The translations under genes were made by a program, and so were the position numbers. A stretch of DNA of 64,000 nucleotides, taken from assembly GCA_016648135.1 (NCBI GenBank), contig JADDOH010007976.1, positions 62,001 to 126,000 on the forward strand, read 5' to 3'. Source of the DNA: Agrypnia vestita. Its lineage: Eukaryota; Arthropoda; Insecta; Trichoptera; Phryganeidae. The notes under the pieces are model-generated. The model did no database searches and had not been told where the DNA came from. It saw nothing but the letters and a program-made list of their open reading frames with translations. Each line of letters begins with the position of its first letter. The first letter of the stretch is position 1. Below, piece after piece: positions 52,651 through 64,000 of this stretch.

Positions 52651-54114
52651 CGCCCGTGAAAAATCACGTTAATTTGGTGGGCGACCGTTGCGTGTTGCCG
52701 GAGCCATTGCGTGTTGGGCGCTGATTGCGTGCCACGAAATAATCTAATTATCTAAAGTTGTGATTCCAGCTTCACTCCAGCAAGCTAGGGACAGATAACG
52801 TAATTTAGATAGCTTTCGCTACAGTCAATGAATTGTACAGTGACTAACAAAACCTCTACAAAAGTTTAATGAATTAACGATACCCAATGGATCGATTGAT
52901 ACGAATAAATGACCAAGCGACACTAAAATCATAGGCGATTGTTAGAGTTTGCATAAATTTACCTTTTCAATTAATATATCGATATTTTATATTATAAAAT
53001 CGTTAAATGATTAATTATTAGTTTTCCCAGGATGATGATTAATTAGTTAACTGCAGCCTCATCAAACTCCTTAATGCTGAAGGTACTCCCACCATATGTA
53101 CGAACCGGCATTCATTGAATGGAAACTCTAAAAGCTATCCATCGTTGTCTGCGGCCATAAAGATGCTTTATCTTCACGGTTCTCATTTGCAAAAATATTT
53201 TTAAGCGCCTTCTTGACGTCTTTATTGCTCGACGTAATTTGATTGGACATATTAATTACTCTGGTCTACCTTTGTTCATTTGAATCAACTGACTTTACCC
53301 GGTTCGTTTTTATCGTATTGCGATTATGCAAATTTTGTATCACAACCAACATTTTTCCGTGGATTTTTTTCCGGAAAATACGCTGATTATTTTTTCCGAG
53401 AATTTTTACCATTAGTTTATGAGAAAAAAAAAACATTGTGAAAGCTTTTGAACATAATTTATTTCTACTTTGACATGTAAATTTATAAATAAGTACATAT
53501 CTTATCTATCATGTATGTGGTTTTCAAAATTTTAATTTTATTGAGTCGTTTGTTAATAATATTAATTCTTCAAATATTTAATCATTGTATGAAATCAATT
53601 GCTAAAGTTAAATTTTTACATTTCCTTTCGATACAATTTTAATAATGTAATCAGTTATTCCTATTCCATTGCGATTATTTTTTGCAAATTAAATTAAACA
53701 CTAATTCATTTGGTTAAAATTGCTATATTTTTAGTAACTACTGGTGTAAATTATTTTTCAACGTTCAGCATTTCATATATCACCGCAAGAAAGACGCATG
53801 CAAGAAAGAACAAGCCGGAATAGATCAAGTCATCACAAATTATTTATTCAAAGCCAGTTTCAATATATTCAAAATACTTTTCGCCGTGTTTTTTAAAATC
53901 TACGAAATAATTCGAAATATTTTTCACATTGATATACATGGACAGAACAATATTAAAATGTTGTACTCTTTAAAATCTGTGATGTGATGGATGAAAATGG
54001 TGGTCTGAATATTTTGAGTATGTCCAAATTTTTCATAACACATTTTCATAATGGATTTTGTCACAAGGATATCAAGGTATATTTGTTAAGGTATATTATA
54101 GATATACATATTAT
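52651..54114. other. Unassigned, AT-rich
   Basis: A GC-richer patch 52640-52740 with repeated TTGCGTG words. No domain found. Confidence 0.4.
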
Positions 54115-54250
54115 ATGTTATTTCTTCTTTCTTCTTCCTCAGCCTTCTTCCCTTCACTGCTGGATGTAGGCCTCTTCCATTTTCCTCCACCCATTTCTGT
54201 TTCTCCCCCTTCGCATCCAGGTTCTTCCTGCTTGCTGGAATATTTCAATT
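54115..54250 (-). pseudogene. LINE C-terminal end fragment
   Basis: Minus strand: RNRNGWRKMEEAYIQQ then a stop. This W..MEEAY.QQ ending is typical of RTE-like LINE proteins. Only about 30 codons remain. The plus frames 53984-54276 are shadows. Confidence 0.55.
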
Positions 54251-55490
54251 GCAAATATTTTTACGGTTTCGATTAAATTAATCCATAAATAATGCTTTAA
54301 ATGATTTTTTTATTTATTATTCAATTCGTATTCTTGATAATCAATAACAAAGTATATTTTCATTAATTATATTAATAATGTCGTTGTAAAATCATTTAAC
54401 ACTTTTTGTATAAAATAAGTATTCTATTTTTTGATTTATTTAAAGTTTGATTATCGCGTAGATGCCCGTGGATGTATACAAAATGGATTATATTAATCTC
54501 ACCGCATCTTCTGTGTTGAGTAGTTCGTTGAATTGGCACATATAAATAATATTGAACTTGATATTAATGGCGATTCAGGTGAAAGCTTGTAAACCGTGAA
54601 AATATTCTGACTTTAAGCTTTCTAAGGACCAAACCAATTATAAAAATGTAAAATGATACGAAAGGGCTGGAAAGCCTCTCATTCGCGGAGTATGTCATCA
54701 TTAATTTTTTATAGTATTTTGTAAATCTCCGAGATACAATAGCAAAGTGTTATCCGCTTACACGCACCCTTTCATTATCACAGGTCGTGCGCTAGATCTT
54801 TCTTAAGAATTCTTAAGAAGTCGTGTGATAAGTGTGCTAGATGTTTCTTAAGAATTTCCCATTAGCTAAGAGTTTATTTGATTTGCACCATATATTAGTA
54901 TCTCGCATTTTTCTCCTTACCATATGACAACCCTGTATCAAAATTATATAACATAAAAAAATGAGTTATTGTGACCTGCTAGCAGATTCCAATTTCTTTT
55001 ACATTCTGCTCATACTACGCAGGGAACAGCCACAAAATATTTTGTTTATTTATTATTATTCGTTTAGAGTATGTATTCGAACAAATCGATTGCTTAGCAA
55101 TACGAAAACCTGTATAAAATTGACAAGATTTTTGTATTGAGGAAAACAAGTTTTTTCAAGATTGGTTTCAAGCTATGAAAAGTAAATGTTAACAAATATA
55201 AAAATTGTATTCTTCACTTTTATGAAAAGTTGAACTCAACGATATATCGGCTGATGCGTGGTGTCAAATTATTTTAGTATATTTCACTTCTTATAGGTCC
55301 CGTTTAAATCTTTTATATGCGTTCTGTTTATTCTAGATAAAAAAAAAACAGTTTTTTGTTAATAGGTATTTGTGTTATTAAGCCATTGTTAATTATTGTG
55401 ATTATTAAAAAATAATGAAATCCGTAGAAGTGTTTAATAAGTAATAAAGGATTATTTATAACCGTCGAATATGTTATTCGATAGTTTCTT
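54251..55490. other. AT-rich stretch without recognised gene
   Basis: CTTAAGAATTCTTAAG-like palindromes near 54800-54860; nothing else. Confidence 0.4.
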
Positions 55491-55877
55491 ATGACCGCGT
55501 GCTACTTCAGATCTTCTACCTGGACGAACACGTATCCGAGCAATCAATGGACGGGTGATTGTTTAAATAAACGATGTAATTGCTTGAGACGATGTTTGGT
55601 AACTCTTCCGGCCACTGACGTGTGTGCCCTTGGAAATATTTCAAGTGTCAAGAGCAAGTTCACGATTTCTCGTGATAAATTTTCATCGAGTCTTCCGACG
55701 GGAGAGTTCTGGGTCATTCTGATCAAAATGATCTTAAGTCCGCTGCATTTCAAATTGAACGCAGTGTTATTTCTATGTATCTTTTTCCAATCGGACCGAT
55801 TTTACCGTCGGTTGTTCGATTTTTCAGCGCCAATTTATTCTAAATGCCTCATTCAGTCGGCGGCGTCGGTGACGTGA
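55491..55877 (+). other. Unrecognised 128-codon frame in a GC-richer patch
   Basis: Longest plus frame in the right half apart from transposon pieces. The product starts with a Cys/Trp-rich part, has a hydrophobic stretch near residues 82-100 (VILIKMILSPLHFKLNAVL) and ends in ASVT. A 69-codon minus frame (55544-55753) overlaps it. No family recognised, no start context or intron signals judged convincing. Could be chance in GC-richer DNA or a decayed exon. Confidence 0.25.
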
Positions 55878-56639
55878 ACCCCTGCAAAAATGTTTTATCG
55901 TTATCTTTGCATTTGTAACTGAATCAAATGAACACTCGTTACCTTTTTATACCGGATTGCGTATATTTTTTTGTTCTGGCGTTATATAGATCCAGTTCTG
56001 TTTTGGTCTGAATTCCGCATGTTAAGCTATGGTCATGATTGCCCAAACATGCATCGCCGTTATATCTACTTAATGGGTACATTAAGATATTATCTCCATA
56101 TATAATACTTCGAATTGCTTACCGTGATTTTCTAATCTCAGCGCCTTTCTTTATAACGTTTATAGTAAGATTTTTGCCAGCTGGTCATTTGCATACCTAT
56201 TTAAAAATATCATCAATTAGAGTTTTTTAATATTTTTTCGTGCAGATTATTTTTCCGTTGTGTAATAGTTTATCTATTTAATATAGTACATTAGAGGTTT
56301 AATAAATACGTTAAAAATTACACTCACAGTAAACATATTTTGGCTGTTTATATACCTTGTCCCTTAAATGGCGATAGGTAATATGAATACGTTGCATCCT
56401 TGTATAATCTTTGAAACTTTTCATGATTTGGAAGACGTCTTAAATCATACAACTTATCTTGTTTAAAATAAAACATTATACGTATCGTAATTTCATATGT
56501 AGGTACATTTTTTATTCTTATTAGTAAAATGAATTTGCGCTTTTAATATTTAATAAATATTTGTTAATCTGGAACTATTTATTGATTTGCGTCCATCTTT
56601 ATTATTTTCTGAATATGACTTACAATTTATTTTATCATT
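55878..56639. other. Unassigned, AT-rich
   Basis: A 63-codon frame (56039-56230) without domain. Confidence 0.4.
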
Positions 56640-56835
56640 AAAGCATTATTTATTATTAATTTATCATAAAAATATTATATCATAAAATTATTGTATAATT
56701 ATATCATGTTTAAAATTTTCATAAAATGTTTGTACTTTGTTCTCTAATGTCACTTTAGGACCATTTATTACGGTAAATAATGACCTATTGACGGTCTGTT
56801 TGTTAAAAAATAAAATAAATAAATAAATTAATTAA
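56640..56835 (+). repeat. Dispersed repeat R, copy 3, longest
   Basis: TATTATTAATTTATCATAAA, GGACCATTTATTACGGTAAA, TATTGACGGTCTGTTTGTTA and a (TAAA)n tail. Shares about 150 bases with 45890-46060. Confidence 0.7.
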
Positions 56836-57391
56836 TTAAATAAATAATAAATTCGCGTGAAAATCATAATATTGTATTAGTGATTACCCATAAGCGATGG
56901 TAGTGAAAACCATGATCGTTAAATTAATTGACCACATTCAAACACGTTTCGCTGGTAGTTGGCTATATACATTTTATTGGCGAAGCCTAGCTGGACACAC
57001 CAGTCTACATGTCTGCCATAGGTGCAGTGTTTCGTTGTTTGGTGATCTTATCGATCTTCCCCGAACTAATAATAAAGTATCTGTATCACCGCAGAGTCAT
57101 CACACATCTGGCCATGTGTGTCCAGTTCACATACCGGAGCTTTTTTGCACCAGCTTTAAATTTTGCGCGTGTTGCTGAGCGGCTGGTGTTGGCAATGAGG
57201 GCAAGCGCATACATATTCCTTTCTATTCCAAAAGCAGAACAACCACGACCTAGTCTTTAAACAAGTCTTTGGAAGAAATAGATGGATCGCTACGACATGA
57301 ATAACATCAATGATGGGTTCCTAGAAATTCAGTTTGTATCTGTGGGGAAAATATTGAGTATTTTGTTTAATTTCTTCTCCATTCCGAAAGT
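56836..57391. other. Unassigned
   Basis: Two overlapping plus frames (56897-57178, 57009-57260) show no recognised domain. Confidence 0.35.
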
Positions 57392-57404
57392 GAGGTCCCT
57401 TTAA

Positions 57405-57840
57405 AAATGTTCTCAGGAATCTTCTGTGTGTAGTTTAATAATAATAATAATAATATTGGATTATTTATATAGCGCCATTTTTGTGAAAATTTCACCTCAA
57501 GGGCGCTTTACACACAAAAAACTCTTACATACTAAAATCATAGAATCACAAAATGAAAAAGAAAAGAGAAAGAAAAACAGTTCAAAACATAAAATAGTAA
57601 AAAAAAAAAAAAAAAAACAACGTTAAAAACAACAATATTAAAAAGGTTCTGGGAAAGATTTTGTAAACAAGTGCGTTTTAAGTCTTTTCTTAAATAAAGT
57701 CTCTGAATCCGTGTTTCTTATCAGGGAGGGCAAAGAGTTCCACGCTTTGGGGTTCCAAGTTTCCTGGGATACTCTGTATATGAGGCCAGAGAGATCACAT
57801 GTACACGGCAGAATATCCCAGAGAAGTACACACAGAAGAA
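57405..57840. mobile_element. Foldback element, family H (copy 3), 13-bp target duplication, split by L2
   Basis: GAGGTCCCTTTAA (57392-57404) and GAGGTTCCTTTAA (57841-57853) flank it. The left end AAATGTTCTCAGG and CTTCTGTGTGTAGTTT (to 57436) and the right part AGTTTCCTGGGATACTCTGT, GGCCAGAGAGATCACATGTA and GAATATCCCAGAGAAGTACA (57758-57840) match the copy at 17401-17660. The centre with the hammerhead-like core is deleted. An L2 fragment sits at 57437-57757 between AGTTT repeats. Confidence 0.8.
57437..57757 (-). pseudogene. L2 retrotransposon 3' fragment
   Basis: Minus strand: WNPKAWNSLPSLIRNTDSET then LFKKRLKTHLFTKSF and stop (57638-57640), matching the end of the RT frame at 20721 (GPKLWNKLPN...KKQLKTHLFRQ). 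The 3' UTR has AAAGCGCCCTTGAGGTGAAA and GGCGCTATATAAATAATCCA and a (TTA)n tail at 57437-57455. AGTTT at 57432-57436 and 57758-57762 is the target duplication. About 320 bases, severely 5' truncated. Confidence 0.8.
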
Positions 57841-57853
57841 GAGGTTCCTTTAA

Positions 57854-59254
57854 TTTATTTTATCAGTTTCATCCAGAGAATATAACTTTCATTTTCCCCT
57901 TTTCTCCATGTTTCGGGTTTTGATTGTTTCTCCAGGCCGTCGATGATTAAGATTAATTAAATTAAGATTAGGTTTTGAAATAAATCGAATATTTTATACT
58001 AACAGCGTTTACTATAAATATATTTATATATTTAAACGCACAGGATATGAAGAGTTTCGATTCTCGATTTCGATGGAGTCATAACTCGGGAGTCAGTGAC
58101 GTACCCTAAATATTTAATATCTTCGTTAAATATTTTAAGTTTATATTACGATCGTACACATCTTGTGAGGAGAGGAGCTTGTCGTCGCTCCTGGAATTTT
58201 GTGAGCTTGGCTATCAACGGGATCCGATCGTGCGGAGCCAGCACCATATTTCAAACACGTTCAGTTTTTAAAACTTAAATTGCAGAGCCCACATTTGAAT
58301 ACCCTCTTAAATACCGGAAAAAATAGTTTATTAGGCATTACGTTTTAGCGATCCTGTCACATTTTCTTTATCGTAATTTCCCTGTTTATTTAAATTTTGC
58401 AATGTATTTTATATCTTCATTCATTCAACCGATTAATAAATAAATCATGATAATTATTGTACGAAATCCGAATTTTGTACCACAAGTGATAATTTATGAT
58501 TTGACCTTAACATTTGGCCTGATTCTCGTAAATTCCTTTTTACTTCCATTATTCACATTTATCCATAATTTATAACACTTCAATGACTATTGCACCCCAT
58601 CATACCAAAAATTATCGCATTAAAGGTTTCCTCCGAACGATCACACCACTCCCGCACTACATCCGCCTCCCTTACGGTCTCTCCCTGAGGGGCGGCTCAA
58701 TTATTATCACATTTAAATAAAACTCCCTAATTATTTTCCATAATTTAATATTGTTACTTTTCAATAATCTTCATAATCGGCGCTAATTTTTATTTATTTA
58801 TTAGGGTTATTACAAAACTGAAAAAAAAACGCTTTTCGTATGTAACAAAAAAATAATATGTTTATTAAATTTTGTTACTTACGAAACTATTATGTAACTA
58901 TAAAAGCTCAACGAAATAAAATATAATCGATATATAGAAACATTAAAATTATTATTTAAAAATTTTCTTCAGAAATATGATTTTAAAAAACCTAATATAA
59001 AATATTATTATATAACAAATTCCTGAAGAAACCTATGACCTGATTTTTCTATAGCTTTATAGAGTAATTGCCCGATTAATAGTTTAATGTTTGCATATTT
59101 AGTAGTCTAGTATCTAAAACTGGTTTAAAAACGGTTTTCAAAATTTACAGATTTATCAAAAACTTGTTTTTATACGCCGATAAACCATATTATTTATAAA
59201 CGAGTGTAGTAAATATTTTTTATATATCTTTTTCCTTCAATTCAAATTCAAACC
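57854..59254. other. Unassigned
   Basis: A GC-richer patch 58140-58265 with a short plus frame (58096-58278). No domain. Confidence 0.4.
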
Positions 59255-59346
59255 AATTGCGAAAAATTAGTTGCCAATCATCGATGCAATCAGATACAAA
59301 CTTCAAAAAACGGTTATTATGTCACCGTTTAAAATACCATCACTAG
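59255..59346. mobile_element. hAT-type MITE, half copy
   Basis: GCGAAAAATTAGTTGCCAAT, CATCGATGCAATCAGATACA and the end AAATACCATCACTA match, inverted, the left half of 15502-15717. The other half is missing. Confidence 0.65.
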
Positions 59347-59729
59347 CATTATTCTTCTTGGTCGCTTCACTCTTGACAGAATGTTCATCATTCCGCAGGA
59401 CCAATCATGCCCGTCGGCGGCTGCTTGAATTATCTGTGTCCGTGTTGCAGTGCTGCGGTGTGCTGTTGGTAGCGGTCGTGTTGACAAGGTCCACCCGGCG
59501 TGTTGATCGGTGTTGTGACCGCGGCTGTCTTCTCATAACTCTCGTACGACAAGCCTCTTCACTTAATGTACGTATACATACATTTTTATAACCAGTGACG
59601 TCCCTACGTAAGTGCCGCACTACAGCAGTTACACTATTTCCTACGGTTCCTCTAATATTTTTAATGATATAAAATAATTTCAAAATATAAACAAAAATGC
59701 AGTTAAATGAGAAAAAAATAAACCCACAG
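59347..59729. other. GC-richer patch with overlapping frames
   Basis: Plus frame 59271-59591 and minus frame 59405-59746 overlap. Neither has a recognised domain. The plus frame begins inside the MITE. Confidence 0.35.
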
Positions 59730-60495
59730 TTATCGGGTGGATGCATTTAGTAGCATTTACACTCAACTACGTAAACGTTACAGAGGCAAAGTGATACTCT
59801 ATGTAGACGACCTCGGAATATTTTACGAAAACAATAATGACATAGAAACCACAAAATAAATCAACAAAGACATAGACATATTAACTGAATGGACAAAAAG
59901 AAATATTCTAACCTTAAATGCTCAAAAATGTAACTACATTAACTTTGAGGCCAAACGGAAAACGCATAAAATGGACATAAAAATACACACTCACTGAACT
60001 AGAAAATACTAAATACTTAGGATTCAACATAGACAGACACCTCATATGGACCTTTCAAATACATTGATTCACTCACTAAACTGACCAGCCTATTCCACAA
60101 AATACACGAAATCACACCGAAGACCATAGAAATTCTGATGTACCAGGCGTACGTCAAGAGTAGAATAGGATACTTGATACCCTTCTGGGGAGCCGGAAAC
60201 AAAACTACCCTAAACAGACTCCAACGACAACAAAACAAAATACTAAAAATCGTCTATGATCTGAAATACCGGACACCAACTGAAACTGTATACCGTATAA
60301 CACAACAATTAAACATCGAAAGCATTACAAAAATCGAAACATTTAAAATCATTCACAGACTAGCAATTGGCGAAATCCAAGACGAGGACATAAAATTACA
60401 CAAAATACACGAAAAACACCAACACAACACTAGAATGGCTCAAAATTATCACATAACACACGCCAAAATAAAAACAGGACAATCAAAATGCTAAA
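59730..60495 (+). pseudogene. Non-LTR reverse transcriptase relic with YVDD box
   Basis: Plus strand: IYTQLRKRYRGKVILYVDDL (YVDD at 59800-59811, motif C), stop, INKDIDILTEWTKRNILTLN with AQKCNYINF (motif D), breaks, then from 60138 an open 118-codon frame: MYQAYVKSRIGYLIPFWGAG, NRLQRQQNKILKIVYDL and HQHNTRMAQNYHITHAKIKT. The latter is the thumb and post-RT part. The clade is within the jockey/CR1/R1 group of non-LTR elements, not RTE-like. The minus frame 60017-60238 is a shadow. At least three disruptions. Confidence 0.7.
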
Positions 60496-60689
60496 ACTCG
60501 GCCAACTACAAAAAAATGACTTTGTATCTAAATTATATTATTATTACATTGAATCATATTCAAAATGTTATCCATAAACCTTTTAGGTTTCTATTATATT
60601 TTAAATAAGTAAAAAATTTAGCGTTTAAAGCATTATTTCCTTTAGAATTACATGTTAGACGACCCGAACCATTTCAATGCAATTCCTGT

Positions 60690-60900
60690 ATATGCACATT
60701 GCATTGAGGTTGAGGAAGGTAAATAGAATATTGCGAGTGAGTGTTGGAGGCAGAAAGAAGAAATAGCATCCGCAAAAGACCATCGTCAGACAAACCAAGT
60801 ATTGGAGAATGGATAGTTAAAATCTTCTACAACCGAAGAGCGTGTATGTATGAATGTGGTAGAGGCAGGAGAGGTGTGGCAAAGGAAAATGGCGTGATAG
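60690..60900 (+). pseudogene. LINE family A, decayed C-terminus
   Basis: Plus strand with shifts: RVSVGGRKKK, then NQVLENG, LKSSTTEERVCMNVVEAGEV and WQRKMA before a stop. It mirrors GARKRGRPRKTW, NQILEDGPVRSLNNRRACMR and MNVDEAKVV of 63431-64000. Tail decayed to GATAGTTAGATATTAG. Confidence 0.6.
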
Positions 60901-61444
60901 TTAGATATTAGTTAATTTGATGTCTTTTGAAGGCTAATACTAATACTCTAATACCTATCATATTTACCCGGAACATTTTTTTTCGGGTTGTTTTAGAAGA
61001 AATTTGAGAAATGGTGCCTTAAGATGATATTTTTCGCTTTTTTACACGAAACGATAATTCTAATACCAGTTATGGATTTAATTTTTATAATCCACACCCG
61101 ATTTGCTACCCCGTGTCATCATCTTACTTGCCTATGCCAACAGTAGGTCCCTGGAATAATGTCATTTAAGGTTGCAGGCAGTTGAAGGTAAGGTATAGTA
61201 ACCATGATTGCAATAATATATATATTTTTTAAAATATTCTTACTCTTCAAAGCCCTGGATACATTTTTTCATAGTTACGTACGTACATGGAACGCCGCTC
61301 CCGAGGGTTTATAAGCGAGCATGCTCTCAATGCGGGCATTAATAATGGTCTGTATTACCATTTTATTAATTAAGGAGTGGGCCGAGAATTATGGTGAAAT
61401 AGAGTGCTGTTGAAATATATAAAATATAATTGTCTGGTTCATGT
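60901..61444. other. Unassigned, AT-rich
   Basis: No frame or shared repeat recognised. Confidence 0.4.
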
Positions 61445-61560
61445 GCAGAGTCGAGTTGTCACGGATGCCTGCTTTTAACAGCAAATATCGTACGTTCGAA
61501 TCCGACCAGCGGCCACCTGAGGAAATTTTATTTTTACGGGACAGGCGTGATAAGTTAATT
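61445..61560 (+). repeat. tRNA-like SINE relic
   Basis: GTTCGAATCC (B box core, about 61494-61503) with a weak A box region upstream. The following TTTTACGGGACAGGCGTGATAA resembles TTACGGGACAGATAA in the SINE body at 13920-13950 (minus). Partial. Confidence 0.4.
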
Positions 61561-63404
61561 TGAAAATAGTTAATTTTAAATTTAATTGAATTAGAGAAAT
61601 ACAGTATTTTTTAATCAAGTTATTGAGGTAATTGTATGCAATATGAATTATTGTTTTAAATTAAGGTGAGCGTTGTTCGTCAAGCCAGGAACGTGGCTAA
61701 TTAATCCCTTAATTCAATTGCAACCAAAAAAGAATACAGCATTATCCAACTGTAAGTTATCTTTTTGCTTTTACTAACTTTTAGTTATACTGATTTCAAT
61801 TCCAACTACTTAATATGGTGATTAGATATTATTACCATTCACAGATCAATCACAGGTTTTAAAACATTTTTTGAGATTAATAGTTTTTATTCCCGGAAAT
61901 CCCCCTGACAACAAATTATTTTGAGAAATATTTTCTTTAACTACATAATATGTTTGTTAGAGAACAGAGCATCATAATACATTTCAATTTTTTCTTGAAC
62001 TGCATTCTTTATCTCCCTCCTTCTTTAGGGCTTCCATAGAAAAGCTTTCCTTGATAAACTTTGTCAGTTATTGATGAGTTAATATTGTATTAGCAAAATT
62101 TTCGTTTGTGTGCGTGTGCGTGTTTTTTTCCTTTTTTTGTGTACAATACTATCATCCATATAGGTCCAATATAAATAGAGTCAAATCGAACCTATTTAAG
62201 ATTTTGAACAGCATCATTGAATATGAAACTAAGTTGAGATATTTATCAAATTTTTATCACTAAAGTTTTATCGCAATCTGATAAAGATGAAATTAAGTGT
62301 TTTTAATGAGGTGGTTACTAATTTGACTGAAAAAAGGCAAATATATTTTTTGGAAGTTGCGTCATGAGAGACTCTGCTGTCGTAAATTGATGGAATTTAA
62401 TAATAATATGGTAATCTATGAATTTCAATAAAATTGTTAGTCATAAATTATAGCAATCAGTGAATTTAATGATATTTTTTTGGGTGAATAAGTTAAATAA
62501 TATTCTTTTTATTTTAAATATTTATTAATGAATAATATTATTAAAAAAAGATTGTATCAAATAAAATTATAAAGCGAATGATGCAAGTTACTTTAATGAC
62601 AGTATACTATTTTACATAACTATTGGGCATTGTTGGTTGTACATTTTCGACTCATAATTTAGGTAACAATCTGTTAAGTACTACGAATGAGATCTGTTAG
62701 ACCCCTTATACTATATACACGTATGTTAGTATTAACTAAGATTAAGATATTAATAAGATAAATTATCAATATTAATTCGCAGAAGTAGATTTATATATTA
62801 TATATTAAGTTAATTACATACTAATAAAACGTTTAATACCATTGAAAAGCGCGGAGCTTTTCGGCAATATGTCACTCACACGGGTTCGACTGTCAGGTGA
62901 GTTTGATTTCTCGCATGTACCTACCTGCATCTCGCTACACGGCAGTGAGTGAGTACCTGCTTGTTTATGCAGTCGTGCCAATTACCACGAGTGCACTTCT
63001 GAATATCCAATCCGCTGCCGTCCGCGGAATGCAATTAACTTTGAGCACAGTAAGAAGCGCTCGGACATCCATTACGTAATGTGAGAAAGAGTTTGAATAT
63101 CTCAGATTCGAGACAAAAACCGAACGCCGGGGTGAACGTCCTACGGCCGCAGCGCAAAAAGTGTACAACATATTGGCAGAAGAAAATACATTATCGTAAG
63201 CATTCGTTGCCAAATTTTTTTGCTAATTTACACGTCACATCCAGCAGGGCAGCCACCTTTCGACTGCGTAATTAACGCTCGCAATATTTATGACGAGATG
63301 ATGAATTCTACTTTATTTCTATACGACAAATACAGATCGATTATTTGCTCATGGAACTGTACAGTCGGCCACTGACTTCTGTTGCTAAAATATTTGTTTT
63401 ATTA
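61561..63404. other. Unassigned; GC-richer patch 62850-63270
   Basis: Overlapping frames 62897-63079, 62965-63213 (minus) and 63081-63275 lie in the GC-richer patch without domain. The rest is AT-rich. Confidence 0.4.
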
Positions 63405-64000
63405 TTGCTTACTTACTTACTTACTTACCATCACGCCGTTTCCCCGAGGGGGTAGGCAGAGAGGATAGAGCGCCATACTCTTCTGTCCTGACATACAACT
63501 TTCGCTTCGTCTACATTCATACATCTTCGCATGCAAGCTCGACGGTTGTTCAGACTTCTAACAGGACCATCTTCCAGTATCTGGTTAATCTGGTCATGCC
63601 ACGTCTTCCGTGGTCGCCCTCTTTTTCTGGCGCCGTCAACACTTGCATCATGTATCTTTCTTACCATTCTTTCCTCATTCATTCGCTCAACATGCCCAAA
63701 CCACCTGAGCGACCCTATTTTTATTCTCTGTATTATGCTACGATCAGCTTTACATTCATTCCTAATATCTTCATTCTTTACTCTATCATACATGGATTTA
63801 TCACACATACGTCTAAGGGACCTCATCTCTACTGCATTCAATCTACTTTCGTTCCTCTTCTGCCAGCTCAAGGCTTCACTTCCATACATTAGTGTCGGTA
63901 CCAGAACTCCATTATGTACCGCCAGTTTTGCCTCGGTAGACATATTTCTATTAGAAATTATTGCATTCAAAGCACCGTTCACCCTATTCCCGGCAGTCAC
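63405..64000 (-). mobile_element. LINE family A, longest copy, runs off the window
   Basis: Open coding sequence (63431-64000) followed by a stop and a (TAAG)n tail read on the minus strand (63408-63428). The 5' side continues beyond the window, so a full-length or much longer copy may lie just outside. Confidence 0.85.
63431..64000 (-). CDS. LINE family A ORF, C-terminal 189 codons (partial)
   Basis: Uninterrupted over 189 codons; the methionine at the window edge is probably internal. In order: NGALNAIISNRNMSTEAKLA, HNGVLVPTLMYGSEALSW, RLNAVEMRSLRRMC, GSLRWFGHVERMNEERMVRK, ARKRGRPRKTWHDQINQIL, NNRRACMRRCMNVDEAKVV and RRVWRSILSAYPLGETA. This is the post-RT region of an RTE-like LINE protein (Y.SE.W, R...E.R.LR...., .RW.GHV.RM...R, GRP...W). 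No stops or frameshifts, unlike the other copies in this window, which suggests it is young or still active. RT and endonuclease, if present, lie beyond 64000. The plus frame 63596-63892 is a shadow. Confidence 0.85.
   Translation of the reverse strand: MTAGNRVNGALNAIISNRNMSTEAKLAVHNGVLVPTLMYGSEALSWQKRNESRLNAVEMRSLRRMCDKSMYDRVKNEDIRNECKADRSIIQRIKIGSLRWFGHVERMNEERMVRKIHDASVDGARKRGRPRKTWHDQINQILEDGPVRSLNNRRACMRRCMNVDEAKVVCQDRRVWRSILSAYPLGETA

Noticed and set aside
59319..59591. Frame whose first ~24 residues look like a signal peptide (MSPFKIPSLALFFLVASLL)
   Set aside because: The start lies inside the hAT-type MITE half copy and no domain follows; hydrophobic starts arise easily in AT-rich DNA.
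63596..63892. 98-codon plus frame at the right edge
   Set aside because: Antisense of the intact LINE A frame.
1..64000. CRISPR array, prophage, operon or ribosome-binding-site features
   Set aside because: The sequence is of eukaryotic type; no regularly spaced repeats of CRISPR form and no bacterial-style gene packing.

Overview
The window looks like intergenic or intronic DNA from an arthropod, most likely an insect. It is strongly AT-rich, has no long host open reading frame, and carries the mixed load of decayed transposons usual in insect genomes: RTE-type and L2-type non-LTR retrotransposons, Penelope-like elements (PLEs), an IS630/Tc1-mariner transposase relic, hAT-type and TTAA-flanked DNA elements, tRNA-derived SINE-like pieces and several foldback MITEs. 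The insect order cannot be fixed from the sequence. No convincing host gene, rRNA, functional tRNA, LTR retrotransposon or CRISPR array was found. The only long intact reading frame is an L2-type reverse transcriptase (minus strand, 20721-22472). A second partial frame runs off the right edge (63431-64000, minus).

Layout. 1-10 kb: a PLE 3' end, a foldback element with an inverted pair of hammerhead-like cores, a second PLE relic, an RTE relic and one MITE. 10-18 kb: a PLE insertion made of two inverted 3' ends inside a perfect 12-bp target duplication, two copies of a hAT-type MITE, SINE-like tRNA pieces, a LINE end inserted into a 104-bp tandem duplication, and a foldback element inside a perfect 13-bp target duplication. 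19.2-22.6 kb: one PLE 3' end split twice, by an RTE-type LINE and then by the L2 element. 23-36 kb: LINE ends, further PLE ends, hairpins and long AT-rich stretches. 36-50 kb: a segment bounded by 31-bp inverted repeats, an 876-bp hAT element, a mariner-type relic, a 905-bp element flanked by TTAA, more LINE ends and a second hAT-like region. 51-64 kb: RT fragments, a PLE GIY-YIG endonuclease fragment, an L2 fragment nested in another foldback element, a YVDD-type RT relic and the right-edge LINE.

The strongest pattern is a set of RNA-like motifs. PLE 3' ends at 141-207, 10385-10446 (minus) and 10838-10904 carry the conserved hammerhead ribozyme core (CUGANGA, stem II, GAAAC, then a tiny helix III and a GUU cleavage site), with a distal helix I. 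A second, unrelated-looking foldback family (near 1.3, 17.5 and 57.4-57.8 kb) carries another CUGAUGA-stem-GAAAC core. Its two intact insertions have 13-bp target duplications, and its architecture matches the inverted PLE insertion. The genes do not form a pathway; the window records successive waves of transposition, several of which can be ordered by nesting.
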